From NCBI GenBank assembly GCA_964616545.1, contig CAZTUA010000051.1, positions 1 to 13,848 on the forward strand: a stretch of DNA of 13,848 bases. Direction: 5' to 3'. The notes beneath the pieces were generated by a model. The model had not been told where the DNA came from and made no database searches. It saw only the letters and a program-made list of their open reading frames with translations. This DNA comes from JAQVEM01 sp964616545 (lineage in GTDB: Bacteria; Actinomycetota; Humimicrobiia; Humimicrobiales; Humimicrobiaceae). This document shows, piece after piece, positions 1 to 7,366 of this stretch (the stretch's first letter is position 1; the number at the start of each line of letters is the position of its first letter). The translations under genes and the position numbers were made by a program.

Positions 1-546
1 AACTGTAAAAAACCTGAAGCAAAAAACATTTATACCGTAAAGACTGTAATAGGTGTGGCAGATTAGCTCACCCGCTCTTTTGGTAGCCGCATATGGAGAT
101 ATGGGGCGGTCCACATTATCATCCTCTGAGAAAGGAATTTTCCTGTTTCCGCCGTAAACTGATGATGATGAAGCAAAAATGAGTTTTGAAATATTATGTT
201 TTTTACAGCATTCCAGCAAATTAACCGTACCGGTAACATTTACCTTTTCATATAAAAGAGGATCCTTTATTGATGGCCTCACTCCTGCCCTTGCAGCCAG
301 ATGGATAACGAGTTCAACCTTATTTTTAGAAAAAACATCATCAATCTGATTCAGGTCGCAGATATCAGCGCGGTATAATTTGAATTTACTGTTAGCGATA
401 ATTTTTGAAATATTATCTTCTTTTATGGCAGTATCGTAAAATTTATCAAAATTATCAACGCAGATTACATTAAATCCAAGATTTATCAGTTTTTCACATA
501 GATGCGAGCCTATAAAACCGGCTCCCCCGGTTACAAGAATATTCAT
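1..546 (-). CDS. UDP-glucuronate 4-epimerase-like extended SDR (partial, 3' end off the window)
   Basis: The 182 visible codons encode the N-terminal half of an NAD-dependent sugar-nucleotide epimerase/dehydratase. The frame is open to the window edge; such enzymes usually have about 310-340 residues. Visible motifs are the Rossmann dinucleotide-binding GGAGFIG at residues 7-13, the acidic D31 after beta-2, LAARAGVRPS at 83-92, a serine run at 126-129 and the catalytic YxxxK as Y152/K156. LAARAGVRPSI is typical of the UDP-glucuronate 4-epimerase branch, which makes UDP-galacturonate in the cytoplasm, but GalE-like or dehydratase activity cannot be excluded from half a protein. The ATG start is supported by GAGGG at 556-560, nine bases upstream. 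The gene is divergent from the WbpO-like gene, with 301 bases between starts, and fits a polysaccharide precursor role. Confidence 0.85.
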   Translation of the reverse strand, partial: MNILVTGGAGFIGSHLCEKLINLGFNVICVDNFDKFYDTAIKEDNISKIIANSKFKLYRADICDLNQIDDVFSKNKVELVIHLAARAGVRPSIKDPLLYEKVNVTGTVNLLECCKKHNISKLIFASSSSVYGGNRKIPFSEDDNVDRPISPYAATKRAGELICHTYYSLYGINVFCFRFFTV

Positions 547-606
547 CGCTTTTAGCCCTCATATCTTATAATTGCAATGCGGAAAAAAATTTAAAAATTT
601 TACCTA

Positions 607-635
607 ATTATACACAAAAAAGGCTTTTTTATTAA
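607..635 (-). promoter_or_regulatory. Candidate sigma-A-type promoter for the leftward epimerase gene
   Basis: On the minus strand a perfect TATAAT lies at 607-612 and TTAATA (4 of 6 to TTGACA) at 630-635, with a 17-base spacer. The predicted leader to the ATG at 546 is about 50 bases. The -10 box is good and the -35 weak; AT-rich background lowers the certainty. Confidence 0.35.
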
Positions 636-702
636 TTAGAAAATCGATTAATTGCCCTCTTTTATAAAGACATTAACGGGATGATTCAAAATCTGCTGGA
701 AT

Positions 703-732
703 TTATCAATATGTCCTGAGTGTCTTTATAAT
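703..732 (+). promoter_or_regulatory. Candidate sigma-A-type promoter for the wbpO-wbpP pair
   Basis: A perfect TATAAT lies at 727-732 and TTATCA (4 of 6 to TTGACA) at 703-708, with an 18-base spacer. It would give a leader of roughly 110 bases before the ATG at 848. Other AT-rich hexamers closer to the gene could serve instead. Confidence 0.3.
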
Positions 733-847
733 TAATTTAAAAGAAAAATAATAGAATTTAAATTAGATTTAATGTATATTTACATAAAAATACAGGCAAA
801 TTAGAATCTTCTCATCAACAGCAGAATTTGCATTTAATTTAAAGGAA

Positions 848-2167
848 ATGAAAATTAAAGACTTATACAGACAGCTAAAAAATAAAGAAAAAAAAATTGC
901 TGTAATCGGTCTTGGTTATGTGGGGTTACCTCTATTTATTGAATTGAGTAAATATTTTGAAGTTATTGGTTTTGACGTAAATAGAAAAAAAATAAAAAAT
1001 CTAAAAAATGGGATAGACGAAAATAACGAAATCCAGGCAGCCAGTTTATCTTCAGCTGATTATTCCCTGACCGGTAATGCCAGAGAATTAAAAAAAGCAA
1101 ATTTTTTTATAATAACCGTTCCAACTCCTATTGATATTTATAAGAATCCTGATTTAAGCCATGTTGAAAACGCAACCAGGCTTGTTGGTAAGAATATGCC
1201 GGAGAGCTCCATAATAGTTTATGAATCTACTGTTTATCCCGGGGTAACAGAAGAATTCTGTGTTCCAATACTTGAAAAAGAATCAAAACTTGTAAATAAA
1301 AAGGACTTTTTTGTAGGATATTCCCCTGAAAGAATGAATCCCGGAGATAATAAACATTCAGTTAGGAATATAATAAAAGTTGTGTCAGCACAGGACGAAA
1401 ACTCTCTCGAGGTAATAAGCGAAGTATATAGTAAGGTATCAAAAGCTGGAATTTTTAAAGCAAAAAGCATAAAAGTGGCCGAAGCAGCAAAAGTAATTGA
1501 AAACACCCAGAGGGATATAAATGTGGCCCTTATAAATGAACTTGCTATATTATTTTCAAAACTTGGGATTGATACAAAAGAAGTTATTGATGCTGCAAAA
1601 ACTAAATGGAATTTTCTGGACTTTAAGCCAGGATTGGTAGGAGGCCACTGCATTGGAGTTGACCCCTATTATTTATCCTTTAAAGCAAAAGAAGTTAATT
1701 ATTATCCTGAGATAATAAGTGCCGGGCGCAAAATAAATGATAACATGGGATTTTTCATCGGGGAAGAGATACTTAAAACACTTCTTAACAGCTGCCATAA
1801 TAATATAAATTTCAGGGTTGTGCTCTTCGGTATATCTTTTAAGGAAAATGTTGCAGACTCAAGAAACTCGCGCGTAATTGATATATACAATTACTTGACC
1901 CGGCATAATATAGAGGTTTGCATATATGACCCTGTGGTAAACGAAAGGGAAGTTAAAAGTAATTATGGAATTGACCTTATAAAGTTTGATGATATAAGTA
2001 ATATTGATGCTGCTATTTTCTGTGTTGCGCATGACTGCTTTAAGGAAATAGACCTTACCGCATTAAAATCAAAAATGACAGGAGATAAACCCTTTATATT
2101 TGATATAAAATGGATTTTTAATAGAGAGAATATTAAAAAACTGGGCTTTAGATACTGGAGAATCTAA
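848..2167 (+). CDS. wbpO: UDP-N-acetylhexosamine 6-dehydrogenase (WbpO/TviB/VipA family nucleotide-sugar dehydrogenase)
   Basis: Cytoplasmic NAD-dependent enzyme of 439 residues, the usual family length. It oxidises C6 of a UDP-N-acetylhexosamine to the uronic acid. Visible motifs: Rossmann GLGYVGLP at 21-28; VPTPID at 91-96; YESTVYPGVTEE at 125-136; GYSPERMNPGD at 157-167; ENTQRDINVALINELA from 218; and the active-site GGHCIGVDPYYL from 265, with the catalytic thiol at C268. The PERMNPGD and ENTQRDINVA signatures place it with WbpO/TviB rather than UDP-glucose dehydrogenase. Whether the substrate is UDP-GlcNAc or UDP-GalNAc cannot be read from sequence. The ATG start is forced by the N-terminal Rossmann strand and the lack of alternatives. 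AAGGA lies only about one base from it, an unusually tight spacing. A nine-A run at 888-896 sits in codons 14-17. It is followed by the partner epimerase two bases downstream. Confidence 0.9.
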   Translation: MKIKDLYRQLKNKEKKIAVIGLGYVGLPLFIELSKYFEVIGFDVNRKKIKNLKNGIDENNEIQAASLSSADYSLTGNARELKKANFFIITVPTPIDIYKNPDLSHVENATRLVGKNMPESSIIVYESTVYPGVTEEFCVPILEKESKLVNKKDFFVGYSPERMNPGDNKHSVRNIIKVVSAQDENSLEVISEVYSKVSKAGIFKAKSIKVAEAAKVIENTQRDINVALINELAILFSKLGIDTKEVIDAAKTKWNFLDFKPGLVGGHCIGVDPYYLSFKAKEVNYYPEIISAGRKINDNMGFFIGEEILKTLLNSCHNNINFRVVLFGISFKENVADSRNSRVIDIYNYLTRHNIEVCIYDPVVNEREVKSNYGIDLIKFDDISNIDAAIFCVAHDCFKEIDLTALKSKMTGDKPFIFDIKWIFNRENIKKLGFRYWRI

Positions 2168-2169
2168 TA

Positions 2170-3162
2170 TTGAATCTTGATAAATTAACCATAAATAAAG
2201 ATGTAAAAATACTTATTACGGGCTGTGCAGGATTTATTGGCTCCAATCTTGTAGAATTCTTCCTTAAAAAAGGGTCCTCTGTTAGAGGGCTTGATAATCT
2301 ATCTACCGGGTCTAAAGAAAATATTGATGATGCATTATCCTGTGCCTCAAAGGAAAATAAGAATATTGATTTTGAATTCATAACCGGTGACATAAGAGAT
2401 TATGACCGTTGTCTTAAAAGTACAGAAAACATTGATATAGTCTTACACCAGGCAGCTCTGGGATCTGTGCAGAGGTCCATAGAAAAACCCCTTGATTCCA
2501 GCTCGTCCAACATAGACGGAACCCTGAATCTGCTGAAAGCTTCCATAGAAAATAAGGTAAAAAGATTCATATATGCGTCTTCTTCATCTATTTACGGAGA
2601 TTCAGTAAAACTCCCCAAAGAAGAAACGATGCCGCCCAATCCTAAATCAATTTACGCAGTCACAAAACTTACCGCAGAATATTACTGCAGGCTTTTTTAC
2701 AGCTTATATGGCCTTAAGACTGTTTCGCTTCGCTATTTTAATGTTTTTGGAAAGAGGCAAAATCCTGATTCAATTTATTCAGCAGTCATTCCTATTTTCC
2801 TAAAAAAAGTAACAACTGACAGTCCGCCTGTTATACATGGAGACGGAAATCAGACCAGGGATTTCACATATATAGATAATGTAATTCATGCAAATTACGT
2901 TGCTTCCTTCACTGAAAATAAAAATGCATTTGGAAATTACTATAATGTCGCATGCGGAAGCAACATCAGCCTGAATGAAATTATATCTATCCTTAGAAAA
3001 TACTTCGGAAAGGAAATAAAACCTGTTCACACTGGAGAAAGAACCGGGGACATAAAGCACAGCCTGGCATCAATTGAGAAAATAAAAAAGGACCTCGGAT
3101 ACATTCCTCTGATTCATTTCAGTAAAGGTTTAGAGGAATTAGTTTTAAAAAATAACTATTAA
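2170..3162 (+). CDS. wbpP: UDP-GlcNAc/UDP-GlcNAcA 4-epimerase (WbpP/TviC family extended SDR)
   Basis: NAD-dependent C4 epimerase of 330 residues, of normal length for WbpP/TviC. Visible motifs: GCAGFIG at 18-24 (nucleotide binding), HQAALGSVQRSI at 93-104, serine run 137-140, YxxxK as Y162/K166, the FGKRQNP stretch soon after 190, and RTGDIKHSLA near the C-terminus. HQAALGSVxRSI and GDIKHSLA are characteristic of the WbpP/TviC branch, which acts on N-acetylated UDP-hexosamines or their uronates. With the preceding dehydrogenase it would give UDP-GalNAcA, either by epimerisation then oxidation (WbpP then WbpO) or in reverse order (TviB then TviC). The start is a TTG two bases after the previous stop, supported by GGAG at 2157-2160 with a nine-base spacer inside the end of the upstream gene, so the two are probably co-transcribed and coupled. 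It converges on rfbD with 11 bases between stops. Confidence 0.9.
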   Translation: MNLDKLTINKDVKILITGCAGFIGSNLVEFFLKKGSSVRGLDNLSTGSKENIDDALSCASKENKNIDFEFITGDIRDYDRCLKSTENIDIVLHQAALGSVQRSIEKPLDSSSSNIDGTLNLLKASIENKVKRFIYASSSSIYGDSVKLPKEETMPPNPKSIYAVTKLTAEYYCRLFYSLYGLKTVSLRYFNVFGKRQNPDSIYSAVIPIFLKKVTTDSPPVIHGDGNQTRDFTYIDNVIHANYVASFTENKNAFGNYYNVACGSNISLNEIISILRKYFGKEIKPVHTGERTGDIKHSLASIEKIKKDLGYIPLIHFSKGLEELVLKNNY

Positions 3163-3173
3163 AAAACAGACTC

Positions 3174-4040
3174 TTAATCTCTGCCTGCAATATAATTCTC
3201 TAAAGCTTCTTTCCAGTCTTTTAAATCATCCAGGCCTATTTTTCTCAGATTAGAATTATCCAGAACCGAATAATGGGGCCTTTTTGCTTTTGCACCGAAC
3301 TGCTCACTGGTGATAGGAGTTATTCTGGTATCCAGCCTCATAAGCCGTGCCGCCTCACTGGCAAATTCATACCAGGAACAGAATCCGGTATTGGTCATAT
3401 GATAAATGCCGTATTTTCCGGTCTGTATCAACTCAAAAAGCTTTTCTGCAACATCCACGGTACTTGTCGGAGTAAGTACCTGGTCATTTACCACCCTGAT
3501 TTCTTTTTTCTCTTCCGCCATTTTTATTACCATCTCAACAAAGTTTGTACTGCCCTTGCCCACGCATCCTGCATGACCGTAGAGACCACTCAGTCTTGCT
3601 ATATAATATTTATCAAGGATATACTGAACTGCATGCTCGCCGGCCAGCTTGGATATTCCATACATGCTGAGCGGCCTGGCACAGTCACTCTCCGCATAGG
3701 GGGAATTCTTTTTGCCGTCAAATACATAATCGGTGCTGAAATGCACAAGAGGGACGTTTAAATCCCTGCATATAAGTGAGAGATTTTTAACCCCTAGTAC
3801 ATTGACCTTAAAAGCAGATAGCGCTTCATCTTCGCAGCGGTCCACATCATGAAAGGCGGCCGTATTTATAACAATATCCGGATTAATCTTTTTTAAAACG
3901 CTCTCGCTCATTTTTTGGTCGCAGACATCAATATCCTTCAGGCCGACAAGTCCCGCGACCTCCAGTCCCTGCTTTTTAAAATGGCTATTGATATCTGTTC
4001 CGAGCTGTCCCTCTACACCGATAAGCGCAATTTTTATCAT
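3174..4040 (-). CDS. rfbD: dTDP-4-dehydrorhamnose reductase
   Basis: RfbD/RmlD-type SDR of 288 residues, full length for the family. It reduces dTDP-4-keto-L-rhamnose to dTDP-L-rhamnose using NAD(P)H. Visible motifs: GVEGQLG at 8-14 (cofactor binding), STDYVFDG at 102-109, YxxxK as Y127/K131, DQVLTPTSTVDVA at 186-198 (the RmlD DQ-x-PT stretch) and RPHYSVLDN at 254-262. The ATG start has AAGGAG at 4049-4054, eight bases upstream. It is the last gene of the six-gene leftward series, 31 bases after the unknown lipoprotein gene. The partners RfbA, RfbB and RfbC are absent from the window. It could therefore use 4-keto-rhamnose made elsewhere, or act on another keto-deoxysugar, since reductases of this fold vary in product. 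Confidence 0.9.
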   Translation of the reverse strand: MIKIALIGVEGQLGTDINSHFKKQGLEVAGLVGLKDIDVCDQKMSESVLKKINPDIVINTAAFHDVDRCEDEALSAFKVNVLGVKNLSLICRDLNVPLVHFSTDYVFDGKKNSPYAESDCARPLSMYGISKLAGEHAVQYILDKYYIARLSGLYGHAGCVGKGSTNFVEMVIKMAEEKKEIRVVNDQVLTPTSTVDVAEKLFELIQTGKYGIYHMTNTGFCSWYEFASEAARLMRLDTRITPITSEQFGAKAKRPHYSVLDNSNLRKIGLDDLKDWKEALENYIAGRD

Positions 4041-4071
4041 TCTTAAATCTCCTTAAAATAAAGCTCTGGCC

Positions 4072-4788
4072 CTAACGTACCAGGAATCTTAAAATAAAAT
4101 AAATACAGGCCTCAATTACAAATAATGCTGCGTATAAAACAGCAATCCACATAAGTTTTCTTTTTCTGGGGGCAATAACTGTCACTCTTAAAATTTCTAT
4201 TATAATCACGCCTAGAAGGAACAGATATAAAAATGTAAAGTATTTATTGGAAAATAATTTATAGAAAAACTCTGAGAATGGGCGTCTCTGGTACCAGGGC
4301 TTCATTTCCACTTCACTGAAGTAATTTTTTCCCACCCTGAATACATTATCTTCCGGATTCTCAAGGAAACCTCCAAGATTTGTTCTTGAGAGATCATATT
4401 CACCGTTTATTCTTAAGTCAAACTCCAGATATGTATAATTTTCCGGAGTAAAACTGAACCCGTCAGAATAGTCTTCACTGCCAAGAGCGGCAGAAAAACT
4501 AATTTTTTCTTTTCCTGCGCTGATTACATCACTGTCTTCTTCCCACTCTTTCAACCTGTATGAAGTTATCTCTCCATCGGTTGAAATTGTGCCCTCAAAT
4601 GTCACATCCTTGCGTTCAGCACTCCATTCTACGGATACGCTGCCATTCTCTTCCCATATGAAATAGCCAAAACTGGCTCCAGGAATATAGGAAATTCCCG
4701 AACACCCTGTAATTAAAAGAAGTATCAGCCCGGTCAGAAAACTAAATATAATAATTTTTAATTTAAAATCTTTTTTTTCTCTTAACAT
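4072..4788 (-). CDS. Unrecognised lipoprotein with two C-terminal membrane segments
   Basis: I do not recognise this 238-residue protein. It starts with a basic stretch and a hydrophobic run (about residues 10-28) ending in ITGC, a good lipobox with the acylated cysteine at C29, so it is probably a lipoprotein. Residues 30-180 are polar and rich in beta-type, aromatic and acidic segments, suggesting an exported domain. Two hydrophobic helices follow at about 183-205 and 212-234, separated by the very basic APRKRK (206-211) and ending in LRFLVR. If the cysteine is acylated outside, the basic loop would lie in the cytoplasm, a sensible topology. The gene starts six bases after the GT-C gene, with GAGGAA at 4801-4806 inside that gene's last codons, so the two are probably coupled. 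A role in the same envelope glycan step is inferred from position only. Confidence 0.75.
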   Translation of the reverse strand: MLREKKDFKLKIIIFSFLTGLILLLITGCSGISYIPGASFGYFIWEENGSVSVEWSAERKDVTFEGTISTDGEITSYRLKEWEEDSDVISAGKEKISFSAALGSEDYSDGFSFTPENYTYLEFDLRINGEYDLSRTNLGGFLENPEDNVFRVGKNYFSEVEMKPWYQRRPFSEFFYKLFSNKYFTFLYLFLLGVIIIEILRVTVIAPRKRKLMWIAVLYAALFVIEACIYFILRFLVR

Positions 4789-4794
4789 TTTTTA

Positions 4795-6141
4795 TCAACT
4801 TTCCTCAAGCCGGTTACCGCCAGATTCATTTCCCGCAAGCTTCTTATTATCCTGATAAATCAGGTATATCATCCACAGCGATATGCCCGTAAAGATACTT
4901 CTGAAAATATTTACAAATTTTGCGGCATTATAAAAGCGTTCAATAAAAGGAATAATGCTTGTCAGGTATACAAAAAACTTATGGTCTATCGGAGCGAAAA
5001 CAAACTTGGTTACAAGGTCCCCCCAGTAAATTAATATCACCATAAGCAGGGCAAATTGAATCCAGTGATAATACAGCAGCGACTTTCTTCTTATAAATAT
5101 AATTACAAGAAAAGGGACAACCCAGAGCATATACTGCGGGTGGAAATAACACAGACTCACATAGGCCAGGTAAATTATTGCCCCGTAGTTTAGGAGCAAA
5201 TCAAAGCTTTTCTTCCTGATGTGAATAAAACTCAATATTATAAGTATATATGCCACTACAAAAATAAAAATCCGGTCATGAATTATTAACTCCAGTTTTG
5301 ATGACAGAATATAATCAAAATGCTGTGTATTCAGCAGTGAAAATATTACACTCCTTCCAAAGTAAAAATGAGAGGTAAGCTCCATTACCGCCAGCCCGGA
5401 AACGCCTATGGCAGATAAAATGGCATAATCCTTTTTTGTGTGCGCCAGATACAGTATAAGAATGGGTAGAATCATTATAGGGAAAAATCTCAGTGCTATG
5501 CCGAATGAAAGCACTGCAATGGCCCAGTATTTCCTGTCTTTTTTTGCCAGCAGCAGAGCTGCCAGAGTGGCCAGTATCCCGATAATATCATGTCTTGCAA
5601 AGATATAGAGTACAAATATTACAACCGGGTTAAACACCCAGAATTTAAAGACGCGGAGCCTGCTTCCGGGTTCGCAGTCAAATGAGAGCCTTATTATTAA
5701 AAACATGCAGACTATATCAAATATCAGATAAAGTATCTTAAAGAGAGCCAGCGCGGTAAATACATTGTAGCTGCTGTTAAAACTGAGCCATGATATCCAG
5801 GTATCCTTTTCCAGTAAAATTGGGGATAATTCATTTATTGCCGGTACTATGGATTTTATTATAAACAGGTATGCAGAGTGTAACATATTTACAAGCATTT
5901 GCTGGATATCTGCCCCTATGTTACCGGCAAACACAGTCTCCGCAGCTCTCTGGTAGGTTGAAAGCAGATCCCTCTGGTAAAAAAACGGCAGAAGAATAAG
6001 CCTTATAAGAAGCCCGATAAGAAAATATTTATACAGAGACCTCAATGATTTCTTATCCTCAAAGATTTCCTCTGTAACAAGAAGGTTCCCTATTTTTTTA
6101 AAAAATAATTTAGCTCTCATATTGCTTTTGCTTTTAAACAT
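4795..6141 (-). CDS. Polytopic membrane protein, probable GT-C fold glycosyltransferase (GT87/PIG-M-like)
   Basis: A 448-residue protein with about ten hydrophobic segments. The first, around 38-54, is followed by an acidic loop residue (R57-D58), where GT-C enzymes carry their catalytic acid. Other landmarks are FNPVVIF around 170-176, ARHD at 182-185, RFFPIMILP around 218-226 and HPQYMLWVVPF at 334-344. The HPQY-LW-PF block and the xHD loop recall the prokaryotic GT87/PIG-M-like mannosyltransferases, which use polyprenyl-phosphate sugars outside the membrane. The match is by motif impression only, so a Wzy-like polymerase is a possible alternative. The ATG start has only a weak TGGA upstream; ATG at codon 8 has no better ribosome site. 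The gene follows the flippase-like gene after 91 bases and is tightly linked to the unknown lipoprotein gene. Confidence 0.6.
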   Translation of the reverse strand: MFKSKSNMRAKLFFKKIGNLLVTEEIFEDKKSLRSLYKYFLIGLLIRLILLPFFYQRDLLSTYQRAAETVFAGNIGADIQQMLVNMLHSAYLFIIKSIVPAINELSPILLEKDTWISWLSFNSSYNVFTALALFKILYLIFDIVCMFLIIRLSFDCEPGSRLRVFKFWVFNPVVIFVLYIFARHDIIGILATLAALLLAKKDRKYWAIAVLSFGIALRFFPIMILPILILYLAHTKKDYAILSAIGVSGLAVMELTSHFYFGRSVIFSLLNTQHFDYILSSKLELIIHDRIFIFVVAYILIILSFIHIRKKSFDLLLNYGAIIYLAYVSLCYFHPQYMLWVVPFLVIIFIRRKSLLYYHWIQFALLMVILIYWGDLVTKFVFAPIDHKFFVYLTSIIPFIERFYNAAKFVNIFRSIFTGISLWMIYLIYQDNKKLAGNESGGNRLEES

Positions 6142-6232
6142 AAGTATCCAGATATTATTAATTTAAGCCTTTTACTGTTTACAGGCATTTTAAAAAATAA
6201 TCGTTTTAAATAAAAGAAATATTTTTTTATTT

Positions 6233-7306
6233 TTATTGTTTGCCCTCAATATTATCCTTTTTCAACCTGTAAAAGGGCATACTCAGTATAAGCATCGCTA
6301 TAAGACACCATGCCACGGTAAAAACCAGGTTTATAATATGATAGCTGAATCCTCCTATAATGGAAATCTCTTTGCTAAAACCCAGCATTATAAAGGCAAG
6401 GGCAAATGCTACCTGGTATGTGCCCAAGCCTGCAAGTGAGTGAGTTGGCAGGACAGCTGACATTTCGGCTGCTGCTGTAGCCAGAAGTATAACCCAGTAC
6501 GAAAGGTCACCAAAACCATAGCCCATGGGCTGGAGCACTGCGTGAATTAAAAAATAATAAGCTGTAAATTTTAAAAACCGTGCTGGCACAGTAATTAAAT
6601 AAACCTTCCAGTACACTCCTCTTTTCCGGATTAATTCAATGTTTTTGTTTATATCAACCAATGTTTTATAAAGGTACTGGATAATTTTGGCTTTGCCTAT
6701 CCTGCATTTTGCCAGGGTTCTATCATAGATCCAGATAAAAAGCCCTATAAATTTAGACAGGTAAAACAGGACCAGCAAAAATAAAATAAGAAGCCCTACA
6801 GCAATTATAATAACGCCGGTAGAAGAAACAGCATATCTGTTTACACCCACAATAATTATGGAAATAACAATCATAGAAAAAACCATAACAAGGTCAAAAA
6901 CAAGCGCGATCATCAGTGTTGAAGCACCGATCTCTACCGGCAGCCTGAATTTTCTCTTAAGGACATAGATATAAGACAGTTCACCGGTCCTTGCAGGCAG
7001 TACCATATTAAAACCGTTTCTTACAAGAGAAGTCAAAAACAGATCAACCATCCTGATTTTACCCGGCCCGATTAAAATCTTTGCCCTGTATGACCTGAAA
7101 AAATCAATTGAGAAAATCAGTATAAGACCGATTATAAGGGAAGGCTTATAAATGCCCAGAAGAGCATTTTTTATATCTTCTATTGTAACCTCGCGCAACA
7201 GGAAAAAAAGAAGAAAAATACCGCCGCCCACAACCACGGTGATATTTATTATCCTCAGTATCAGTCTTTTTTTGCTTGATTTTTTATTACGATTCTCCAG
7301 GTTCAT
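6233..7306 (-). CDS. Flippase-like integral membrane protein (LPG_synthase_TM / UPF0104 family)
   Basis: A 357-residue polytopic protein with a short basic N-terminus and about eight hydrophobic segments. It carries the family hallmark LPARTGELSYIYVLKRK at 103-119, preceded by the charged RSYRAK at 71-76 between membrane segments. Near the end is PTHSLAGLGTYQ at 287-298, matching the conserved P-x-G-G-L-G-x-x-E block, with Q298 where E is usual. The family (Pfam PF03706) includes the membrane half of lysyl-phosphatidylglycerol synthase and many stand-alone proteins next to glycosyltransferases, where a role in moving lipid-linked sugars is suspected but mostly unproven. There is no MprF-type catalytic domain here, so aminoacyl transfer is unlikely. 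Only a weak GAAG precedes the ATG. It lies between the GT2-GT4 and GT-C genes, fitting a transmembrane step in glycan assembly. Confidence 0.8.
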   Translation of the reverse strand: MNLENRNKKSSKKRLILRIINITVVVGGGIFLLFFLLREVTIEDIKNALLGIYKPSLIIGLILIFSIDFFRSYRAKILIGPGKIRMVDLFLTSLVRNGFNMVLPARTGELSYIYVLKRKFRLPVEIGASTLMIALVFDLVMVFSMIVISIIIVGVNRYAVSSTGVIIIAVGLLILFLLVLFYLSKFIGLFIWIYDRTLAKCRIGKAKIIQYLYKTLVDINKNIELIRKRGVYWKVYLITVPARFLKFTAYYFLIHAVLQPMGYGFGDLSYWVILLATAAAEMSAVLPTHSLAGLGTYQVAFALAFIMLGFSKEISIIGGFSYHIINLVFTVAWCLIAMLILSMPFYRLKKDNIEGKQ

Positions 7307-7340
7307 GCTTCTATTCTATGCATATAATTATTTATTTTTA

Positions 7341-7356
7341 TTCTTGCGGTTCTTGC
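7341..7356. repeat. Short tandem direct repeat TTCTTGC-gg-TTCTTGC
   Basis: Two exact copies of TTCTTGC, nine bases apart, lie in the 60-base gap between the GT2-GT4 stop and the flippase start. It could be a small operator or chance; nothing else supports a function. Confidence 0.3.
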
Positions 7357-7366
7357 AGGCTTTATT

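Larger units (their letters stand above)
547..847. other. Divergent intergenic control region, no gene seen
   Basis: This very AT-rich stretch of 301 bases separates two divergently transcribed sugar-nucleotide genes. I see no open frame worth calling and no RNA gene. It holds candidate promoters in both directions (listed separately) and a 15-base near-palindrome at 616-630, AAAAAAG/g/CTTTTTT. It also holds an AT-only inverted repeat, ATTAAT at 631-636 and 647-652. In this composition such repeats can be chance. Confidence 0.6.

Noticed and set aside
616..630. AAAAAAG/g/CTTTTTT as a rho-independent terminator
   Set aside because: The single-base centre cannot form a hairpin loop, and no gene ends nearby on either strand. 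It could only be an operator-like palindrome, with chance likely in A/T-rich DNA.
1234..1653. Minus-strand open frame of 139 codons inside the sugar dehydrogenase gene
   Set aside because: It is antisense to the conserved dehydrogenase core, and its hydrophobic, serine-rich composition is that expected of a reverse frame.
6170..6190. GCCT...AGGC stem between the flippase-like and GT-C genes as a terminator
   Set aside because: The stem is only four base pairs with a long loop and no proper T-tract, and the genes on both sides run the same way.
6233..7306. MprF-type lysyl-phosphatidylglycerol synthase
   Set aside because: Only the membrane domain is present. The C-terminal aminoacyl-transfer domain of MprF is absent and the protein ends at 357 residues, so a stand-alone flippase-like protein is a better name.
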